Of a stretch of DNA of 10,224 bases, positions 1-9,700 are shown in pieces. This stretch comes from Phoronis ovalis (Eukaryota > Phoronida > Phoronidae): assembly GCA_028565635.1 (NCBI GenBank), contig JAOXYB010066245.1, forward strand, positions 1 to 10,224, in the 5' to 3' direction. The notes beneath the pieces are model-generated. The model searched no databases. It saw only the letters and a program-made list of their open reading frames with translations, and had not been told where the DNA came from. The first letter of the stretch is position 1. Each line of letters opens with the position of its first letter. The translations under genes and the position numbers were made by a program.

Positions 1-642
1 ATACAAGTAATAGGAATTTGCAGTTAGCATTGCCTATAGTTAGTATTGATATTATGCTTATATTTTATCCCAACATTAGTGGTTGCTGATTTAATTATAT
101 GCAGTGATTGTTCAGCAGTACTCAGGCTTGTTTTTACATTGTGTGCCTTTCTAACCTTTAGATATGTTGAAGATACTAAATTTAGATGACTTTTGTGAAA
201 ACACGGAATTTTTGGGGATAATCTTGGATTAAGCGGCCATTTTGAATAATTTGGGGTTATCGCAATAACAAAAATTGTTTACAATGTGAAATTCTGTGCC
301 AACTTTCGTTATGCTGCGCTGAAAAAATAATTCTGGCTATCAAAGGGTTAATATACTGCCTTTTAAATGCATTGGGAAAGTGCTTTTATATGGAAAATTA
401 CATTATTCCTTGTTAACATGTTAGCACCAGTTGAAGCAGCTATATTGACTTGTACACGGTTACATTTATACTAACACTGCAAGATTACTCCACTCTTTGA
501 CTTATTTTAACCATTCTAATAATCCTGTTTACAGCAATGTGCAGCTCTGGTTTCACATTGTGCTCTCATATATTAATTAATGTGAAATCACTTTGTCAGA
601 TATCAATGTAAACTTTCACAACTATGTTTATTCGTTGCTTAC
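1..642 (-). other. Start of the intron after exon O; remainder of window without coding signal
   Basis: No block between 1 and 642 joins exon O in phase 2 with an acceptor. The best acceptor-like site (a T-rich run then TCAG near 319-330) runs into a stop at the third codon. So the WD40 exons lie below position 1 and the intron exceeds 640 bp. A 9-bp inverted repeat, tttcacatt at 551-559 and aatgtgaaa at 579-587, could form a small hairpin. Similar cattgtg or caatgtg motifs recur near 136 and 282, perhaps a decayed repeat. Confidence 0.7.
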
Positions 643-760
643 CCTCCACAGACTTTACAGAATGCTATATAAGCAGTGTGGGCCATGTGTGGTGAAAAGG
701 CTAGTCGTAGTTCTTCTTTTATTTGTTCTTTGTTACCAACAGGCACATTTACATCTTCCT
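643..760 (-). CDS. WDR81: WDR81 exon O: last exon visible
   Basis: This 118-bp exon completes a glutamate and encodes EDVNVPVGNKEQIKEELRLAF, then SPHMAHTAYIAFCKVCG, with two bases left over. The second half aligns with vertebrate [25 protein letters not shown], at the end of the helical region before the WD40 propeller. The donor GTAAGC follows at 642-637. The gene then needs a phase-2 exon continuing at the vertebrate GDIIRKI position, and I do not find it in the window. Confidence 0.9.
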
Positions 761-3700
761 CTGCAGAACAAAAAAACTTAAAAGTATCGTAATCAGTTAC
801 TGACATTTCTAACAAATCAACACTTATTAACCGTGAACTATAATATAATCTAACCAACATGATACTGCTACCTGCTATCCACATTAAGATTATAAATATG
901 AGATTAAACTGGCTCGATAGGGAGCCTCCCTGGTCTTGCAAATGTATGTATTATCGACGGGTTCTCCAGGCAATACAAGTATTTTGCACTTTTTCATGTA
1001 ATAAATATTAAATGTTTTTGACCTGCAACTTTAGTTTGAATGTTACGATAACCAACTTTGTGTACTAAACCATGCAGCATCGCTTTACTTTAAAATATTC
1101 CAATTTAGTACCTTGTACAGATGGTGATAAACTATGTGTTTTGTGTTTCCATGACCCAGATTCATTGAGATGTTTAAAAGAGTCAGCCCTCACTGGGGTA
1201 CCAATTTTATATTCTTGTGTGCTAGAGTCCATTTTGATGTCCAGAAACATGTCTTCAGAAGAACATCTACTAAGATCCGCTAATTTAAAAAGATTAAATA
1301 AAAAATGGGTTAAATGAAATAAATAATCAAATACGGAAACTTTACATCTACCATACAAAATATTCTTCATTCAGAGACTTATGAAAATTATGCAGATAGA
1401 AGGTAGCAAACACTGGGTATCCATAAAAAGGAAAGGATCCGTATTGGGATGACATAAATGATAAGTTAGTGCTTTGTATTACTGACACAGAAAGTAATAT
1501 CATAATGAACATATACTGCAATATGCTACAGTTTAGAGACGTAATACCTGCTTTAGAGAGGCAGATTTTTTGGTATAAATATATATTGCTGAAATCCTTT
1601 AAATAGATTGAATTGCTAAAAGCACATAAACTTACATTTCTTAGGTGACACACTAGAGATTATAACTGGGCTTGCAGGCAGATCAGGTGCAATGTTTGTT
1701 CCCTTGTATACAGCATCGAACGAAGCAAAAAACAGGCAAAGAATTTCAGTCATATGAGTGCGTGCATTTTCAAAGCCTATTCTTAAACCAATCAGATACA
1801 GGATATCGATTATTTTGTAACCAATCACAGCTCTGACACGGCTACCACTAGGAAAATGTAGAGTCTGGGATGTTATGATTCGAATCAATGGCTGCAGCAT
1901 TTCCTTAAAAATGGTTTCCTACAGCAGATAAAACATAACAGATTGAGATGAGAACTGCCAGCATAAATCCATATAAAAAATACATACATATTGCTGAATC
2001 AAGTAAGGTGAAATACAGACAAAATAGTAAAGCTCACAACAACTTACCTATGTAGAGACGCAATTTACCTTTTCTTCAGTTTTTTAAAACAATGCTCTCT
2101 AGACAATAGTTACATGAATGCATCAAGCGAAATTGCTAAACACTCACTCTTTGTAAACACTTCAGAAAACCATATTTTTATATAAATAGTTCACATATCC
2201 ATCAGTTTTTATCAAATGACAGCTCATAGAATTTGGTTTCATTACTTTTCTTTCAAGAAAGCTGTGTATTTTATTGCAATAAAAGTAATCTTTATGAATA
2301 AACAACCTATTTAACTATTTTGAGTAAAAAATAATTAACATATAATTTATATATGTTTATTTGGGTGCAAAATTACATCTGAGATCTTAATTGCAGGCAC
2401 GTTTAGATAACAAAATGAAAAGATAGCACATCAAAACAGACATGTGAATCATTAAGCCAAATATTAAGTAAAACAGATGTTACTATAGATATGAATAGGG
2501 AAATCATAGAGTTGTCATGCCAACTAGAAAGACAATACCTGAAGATAATCCATCAGCACTGTGTCTGACAGATAGGGCAAAATATGATGAATGAGTGCTG
2601 CACAACTGATTATACCAGCTTCTACATGTGGATTAATACGTTGCTGAGCAGAACCAATCTAAAAATCATAAACAAATTACAATAAAAAATGTTATGCTAT
2701 ATTTTTAAGAAATATATTAAGTTTATTTATCACAACCAACAAATTTTTTTTGTCCCAGTTAGACATCTCTTAAAGTTCAAAAATGAAGTTAAAAGATCAT
2801 TTAGAGGTAGTCTGAGTTGATATAAAGGTCCCAAGGTCCTTCAGAGGCCAAAAGTCAAAATCTTAAAATTGTTTGAAGCAAAATTAAGGATTTTATGTAA
2901 TGTAAACATTTATAGCGGGCTACTATCTAAAATAATTCTAAGTTAAGTGTGCAACCTGGCCTTTGTTAAAAGGCACTTCTAGTTCAATTAAGCTCCGCTA
3001 CTGTTTGAGAGCACCCTGTTCACCCTGTTCACGAGTTAATGTAAGAGAGCACCCTGTTCACCCTGTTCACGAGTTAATGTAAGATTATGCAATAAGACTA
3101 AGTATATAGCTGCTTCAAATTATAGTAGGATTTTTTTTTAAAATAACAGTTACTTACCAAGTTTGCAATGTGTGGAAAATATTGCAGTAGAATTAATTGT
3201 TCTCCATATAAAATAGCTATATCACTAAGACATGTCAGAACTTTTGACGCATTCCAATCTCCAGCTATTCCTTTCTTGCTGGCACACAGAACGTCTGAAA
3301 TGCAATATAACATTAAATGTATTTTACTTCACTCACAAGTATTCACAACAACCCCACTCATTTGTTGATCTGCTATGGAATTCAAAGAAGAAATATTTCC
3401 ACGTTTGAGACGGTTTACGACAAAAATACTGAAAAAATTTACCATCAACAGTCACAGTGTGTATCTGTTCATCTCCTAGGTAGCACAACACTAGCATCCT
3501 TAGTAGATTTCCAGTCAAATATTTAGCTGACAGAAATGGTCCTAACCGATGAGCCAGCCACCTTACACTTTCTGATGCCACATCACACACATTGGCTTCA
3601 CCATTACGGTGCAACACTGACACCATACTGTCCTCAGTACCAGATAATCGAGTAGTTGAACTTGTGCAACCTATGCTTTTTGACGATTTTACACTTCCCC

Positions 3701-6700
3701 CAGAACCATGTCTAGACCGGGTGTCATTGTTACTCTCCCCAGATTGCGATTCAGAACTTTTTTGTTCTACGGAATCTTTACTTGTTCCACTTGTCTTACT
3801 TTCAGCAGATCCACTTCTTTCCCTCACTAATTTATCTGATCCAATCCTCGGTCGAAAATGCTCTGGGTTAGCATTACTTTCTGACACTTCCCTTCTTAAC
3901 AGTCGAGATCTAATAGATGCTTGGCCAATGCTTTTCAAAAGTTCACTTTCACTGTCAGAATCATAACTATTAACTGACTTTGTATCAAGCTTTTCAGACA
4001 CACCAATACTGTCAGATTCACTAACAGTTTTACCCCTTGTAATGGAACAGCCTTGATCATTGTCTTCTGTCTCACTTTCAACATTGCAGCTGTCATCAAT
4101 GAAGCTAATTTCTGACTCCATATCAACATTTGACTGTTCTGGCACAAAGTCGGTATCTGCACTGATCTAAACATATCCAATTAATAAAGTAAGTAACCTT
4201 TTTATTATTTATTAACATACCAACAATAGGGAAAAAATCACTGCTACTGAAACACAGAAGTCAACAGACTCAACCTTCTGCTATTCATCTAAAAACATGT
4301 ATCTATAACTATGCAGTGTCCACTGTATGGTTAGTCAATTAAAAGTTCTTGAATTTGATTAAATATTTAGCTATTTGAATTTCCATCCACTACAGAGGTG
4401 TTTGTACATTTTTAAACCAATGGCAGCTCAAATCGAATTTAACCTCACATGCTCATCAAGGTAATATGCTCATCAGGTGCACAATCATCACAAACAAACA
4501 TACATATTGACTGGACAGATGCTATATCTTCCCTGCTCTGCATTATTAGTATATCGACATGATACTACTTAAGAACCAAGATTGACAAGTTAGTAAGCAA
4601 ACTGTTTACTAGCCTCTTTAAATGTAAATAAATAAAGCCAATTAGTACTTACTTGTGTAACTACACCATCCCCAGGAGAATAATCCCTATATCCAGACAC
4701 AGCTTCAATTAGTAGAGTAGAGAAATGGGTTAGAAATGTCTGTAGTCCTAACCTCATCACTAACTGCAGTAAAAAGCTACGGTGATAAAATTTCATATGC
4801 TTCAAAGAATGACACTCCATGTTATAAAAATCTAAAAGATTAGGAAGAAACCTTTTTGCAGTTTCTTTAGGTCCCAGTGCTATAGATATTGGTGTAAACA
4901 GAGACCACATAGCATGAAGACAGCACTGACCATCTTTAAATAAATCTTCTACATAAGGTATTATCAGTAGTATAGCTTCCTCTTTTTTACATTCCACCAA
5001 GCTATCAATACAGTTTGCCATTAACTGCACCTTATCTTTTATGTATCCATAACTGTTCTCTTCACTGTCAAAATCGGCATCTAACTCTTTCAATTTACTA
5101 AGGAATGTATAAATTTCTTGAAAATATGGTGGGAACGGCATGATATCAGCTACTGGATTCAATAACAGGCCTGGAGAGGGTGTAGGGAGTCCCTGTTCGT
5201 TGACAGTTGGGTAGTCAGTTGTTTCATGTTTTTCATTCAGTAGTAACAGAATCTTTAGAACATGACGAACTGGACTATAAGTAAAAATGAACATACACTA
5301 ATTGAGAGAAACCTGCTTGTACAAAATTGTTCTACTACTTCAAGGAAAAAAAAGTCTCCATTAATAGTCTCCATTAACTTTGTTCACATTTGACAAAAAA
5401 AACTTCTAGCATAAACTGGTTAACTCAATCTTATAAGTCATTTGTGCATTCTCTAATTAAATTCTTGTGCACTGTTTGTTTATGTTTTGTTAGCTACAGC
5501 AGTAAAAAGTAGTATATGATTGTGCTTTGGTCATATAGTCTTTATTACCTAGGAACTTCTGTAATAAATGTCTTGCACACCGTTCTGGCTTCTTGAAATC
5601 TTTCCTCAAGACTCGCATCTGGGCCCAGTGCACGAAACTTAAGTGACAGAAACATTTCAGCAATCAAACAACCAAATGCTTTCATATCATCTATCGTTCC
5701 AATGGGTTTCAAATCTGAAGTCTTTTGAACTGCCTAGGTGCAAAAAGTGAGTCATTCAAAACTGATTATTTAATATGTATATATATACGCGCAAGTCTAG
5801 TGAGATTCATCTTTACCCCTTTTTCTGAACCTAATGCTTTAGATTATCTAGAACGTGATAGAACAGATTTGAGAAAACTGATCCACCATTTTTCTATTTT
5901 CTAGTAATTAGAATATTAAATGCAGTTATTCTTTATAATACAGTGAACTGTAGGACATTAAATTTTTATCGTGAGAGAATTTGGAACTAAAATCTTCTCA
6001 GGCAAGCATATCCTGACACAATCTACAACATTTTACAAAATGTAGTGATTTGAGATATTTGAAGAGTTCCAAATGTCCCTCACTTGATGTGATCTGTCGC
6101 ACTAACACAAACATAACTTTTTTGCAAAAATTGGCAAACTTCAAACTCACCTCTTTTTTACACACATGCAAATCAGCATCAATATTTTTCGTCTGCTGAC
6201 AAAAATTTTGAAATACTTCTATTTTACGTAGGGCCTCCAAAGGGTCGTAATCCACTGGCAGGTTTATTGGTCCCTTATACTGTAACAATCTATTGTCTAA
6301 TATGGTGTCATTCCTTTGCCTAAAAGTCAACAATAACTACATTCTAGGAGACTGCATATACTTCTTGAAACTAAAATTGGAATATAATAACCATTACTGA
6401 TGCACCACAGAGCAATTTATTTTCACTAATTATGTCAAACAGGCTTTAGAAATAACACAGTCAATTACACTTAATTTGACTATTAGTTCCATACCTTTTT
6501 TCTGACAGTGTATCAACTCCTTTCTTTTCAAAGTCAACTTCCACCGGCAGTGTTTCACCAAACACCTGCAAAATGTCCACTTAATAATCAGTGTCTGTTT
6601 CTAAAACACTACAACAGGCATTTTACAGCATATAATACAGACCAATAAAAGGCTTAGTACTCCACACATCAAGAGCCCCTTAGGGTGAAATTTCAGTAAT

Positions 6701-9700
6701 TAACCAGAATCATGACAGAGATTGTATTTCGAAACGGTCCACAACAATTGCAAATGGTCAGTAAAAGAAATTCTACTTTTATAAAACCCAAGAGAATCAA
6801 CGGAATTACAGTCACATTTGCCAAAGCATTTTAATTTTTAAAATGTAGGTAGATAATTTCTATGTTGAGTGAAAGTTTAGTCAGAATTGCTCACAAGTAA
6901 GGCAGCATTCAGTCCTTGAACTTTTTTGTGATCCTTTCCTTGAATAGCACCATGATCCTAAGAAATTAAATATTATAGTCATAACAAAATTATTGCACTA
7001 GTAATTGAAACCCTCTGATAAAAATATAAAAAGTAAGAATGTCAGTATATATTTAAAGTTAAAAAAATATGTATAACACATAGCAACATGCTTAGTAAAC
7101 TTTGCATCCAAGTAATAACTTTCAAATTACAACTTAAAATGTCTTAAGAGAACCTTGCAGCATTTTCATTTCAGTTAAATACTGACAGGTATATTTTAAA
7201 AGTATTTAATACTTACAACTGTAGAATAAGATATTTTTGTAATAGTTGGAGGGACTGATGAATAATACTGATTGGCACATATTCTTTGAGGATGACACTC
7301 CTCAAATAGTTGTACAACTCCATGGTTAGACAAGTTAATATGCCCATTAACGAGCTGAAGACAAACATTTTTATATTTGACAGCTGCTTTTCCACAAAGC
7401 TGAAATATCAGAAATAATTTTAAGGTAGGAGCAATAAAATATATCAATAACAATTTAATTTTCCTCTTAAAAGGAAAGCAAAACGAGTGAAACTAAAAAT
7501 ATGAAAATAACCAACCAATCTGGGATGGAACACAAGCAATGTTCAGTTTGAAACTATACCTTGTAGCCAAATGTTAGGTCAATCCACTTGTGTAGATGTT
7601 CCGAGACATAAGGCCCTTCAAGCACCGACAAGTGCTGCTGAGTAAAATCTTCTGCAGACTTACTCCACGCCGGAATCTCAAGATCAGGGAGGTCTTTATG
7701 AATGGAGGTAAAAATAGAAGGATCAGTATAAAATTCTGGAATACATTCATCTGGTGTCCATTCTTGCATTCTTTGCATACTTGATGGATATTCATTAGGT
7801 TCCCATTTTGAACGCACATGGGTACATAAGATTTCTTTAGGAGTTTGTCGTGCTTTATAAACATAATATGTAATTTCTGACAGCATGTCAGAAATATGAT
7901 GTTTTACATGGATTTCTTGCGTGTGAAGTTGTGTGCCCAGTAACGGAGGCAGTGATTCAAACATTAGGTCCAGCTGTGCATCTCCCTTGTTCAGACGAAA
8001 CTTCGATTTACTAAAATCTCTATAGCCTCCGTCAGGTTGTGTAAAATCCATAACCCATGGTAAAACAGGATGGTGATTTGGGTCATTCATTTGTCGTCCG
8101 GCTAAATAATTTAACATCATTAAATACTGGAAGTTAGAAATTTTATGATGCACCCAATTTTGGGTTACTTCTTTGAGATTTTCTAAAGTTACAGTGTTTA
8201 AATCTATATTTGGCAAGATTGGCACTTTGGCTTCAGAGCCTGTTCTTTCTACTGTTTGTACACCTTGATATAAGGATTCTGTTCTTGGCACGGCTATTTG
8301 AACCCAATAGTTTTTATCAAGAAGCACATCCTGCAGCCTGATATTTCCAACAGTTATAGCATAATTGTGGCAGTAATTTATAGCTTGCAATATTTGGTAT
8401 AAAACAAATAAAGGTTTAGCATAACAGCCTGTAAAAATAGCAGGACTGAAATATATCAAATCTCTCAGACTATGCTGTGAATAAGACTGAAGAACATAAA
8501 ATGAAGTTGGTGTTTCTATGATGCAGTAGGCTGGACAAATGCCAGGATAGCAGTTTCCATCACCAGATACTAAGTCTTTATTTTCTAGATTTGTTGAAAT
8601 AAATGGGCAGAGAAATAGTTTCTGTAGGATCCTTCTGACAGCTTTGTTAAAATCCTGAAAAAGAAAGGCTGATGTCACTATTTGCTAAATCGTAACATTA
8701 TTTAGAAAATGAAATTTATGGTATAAATTGTTAAATTTAGTCAACAAAAACTTACAATCAAAGATTTTGATATCATTACTACAACTTTATCACTATTGAG
8801 GACCACTGTTAAATTTACGATCATCTGATTGTGTACAAACAGAGGTTGTTGGTGCTAATGTCTCAACATAGTATGAAATAATTTAACTAATATTTGGATA
8901 TAAGAAACGCAGAATAACGAGCAGTGTTGAATGCAAAAAGAAGTAATCACTCGACCTAGAAATAACATAGTTCCTTTCACATACTGATTAAATTTACAGG
9001 ATCAAATGAAGATAGTTACCTCCGTTTCTTGAAGAGCATTAGTAGGCAGTTCCAATGATGCACCATACTTCTGATTTGTTTTTATCCACTGAGTTTCAAA
9101 GATATCTTGGGAAATGGCAGCTTCTGTTTCAAAGAATCCTCCATCGTTTCGTACAGCAGGCCTTTTGCTTGGAAACCTGTAAGTGAAATGCAGTGTCACC
9201 ATGCTATAATGAACCTTTATACATAAAACTAAGCAGAGGTAGGTTGATCCCTATATACATGATAAAAATGTGCATTTAACCAGAAACCTTTCGAGCAAAA
9301 TTGTATTTTTGGCAATATGCTTCATCATACTCATGAGAAATAGAAGTTGAGAGACCAGTCGTGTGATGCTCACTATATTTGTCTCTGATGAATAAAAAAG
9401 AGACTCCATATACTTACAAGAAATGAACAATCGCTTAAATATACACATTTTTCAATCTTTTTGTGGTGGAATAATGCTTTGGGTCTGAATGTGGTTATGT
9501 CTATATTCCGCCCAATGGGATATGGTTATTCAAAGTCACTGCTTACGATGGGGTATATATTTCCGCACCGAGTGCTTACGACATGATATGGTTTTAGCTC
9601 ATTACTGCTTATGACGGGTCCCAAAAATTAAATCTGCTTATGATGTGTTGCTAGAAATCAAATCTGCTTACAGGGCTGTTTACCAAGGGCTGTACTTTAG

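Noticed and set aside
593-781. Plus-strand open frame with a hydrophobic stretch
   Set aside because: It is antisense to exon O. The apparent membrane segment is a by-product of the reverse reading.
761-941. Extension of exon O upstream to include a hydrophobic segment
   Set aside because: A strong pyrimidine tract and CAG at 763-761 give the exact phase needed to follow exon N. The extension has no conserved residues and no acceptor of better fit.
1072-1317. Plus-strand open frame of 81 codons
   Set aside because: It is the antisense of exon N and part of its introns. The minus-strand reading fits splice phases on both sides.
1348-1653. Minus-strand open frame of 101 codons between exons M and N
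   Set aside because: It starts across the exon M donor in another frame, has no family similarity and cannot be joined in phase.
1865-1905. ATG at 1900 as an internal gene start
   Set aside because: The conserved reading continues upstream to the CTGTAG acceptor and joins exon L in phase 0.
3007-3082. CRISPR-like repeat
   Set aside because: There are only two directly adjacent copies with no spacers, within an animal intron.
3592-3966. Plus-strand open frame of 124 codons
   Set aside because: It is antisense to exon J. Its leucine/serine-rich text is the mirror of the serine-rich linker, and it has no family resemblance.
9002-9202. ATG near 9202 as the protein start
   Set aside because: The bases before 9176 end in a clear acceptor, and exon A joins exon B in phase with collinear similarity further N-terminal.
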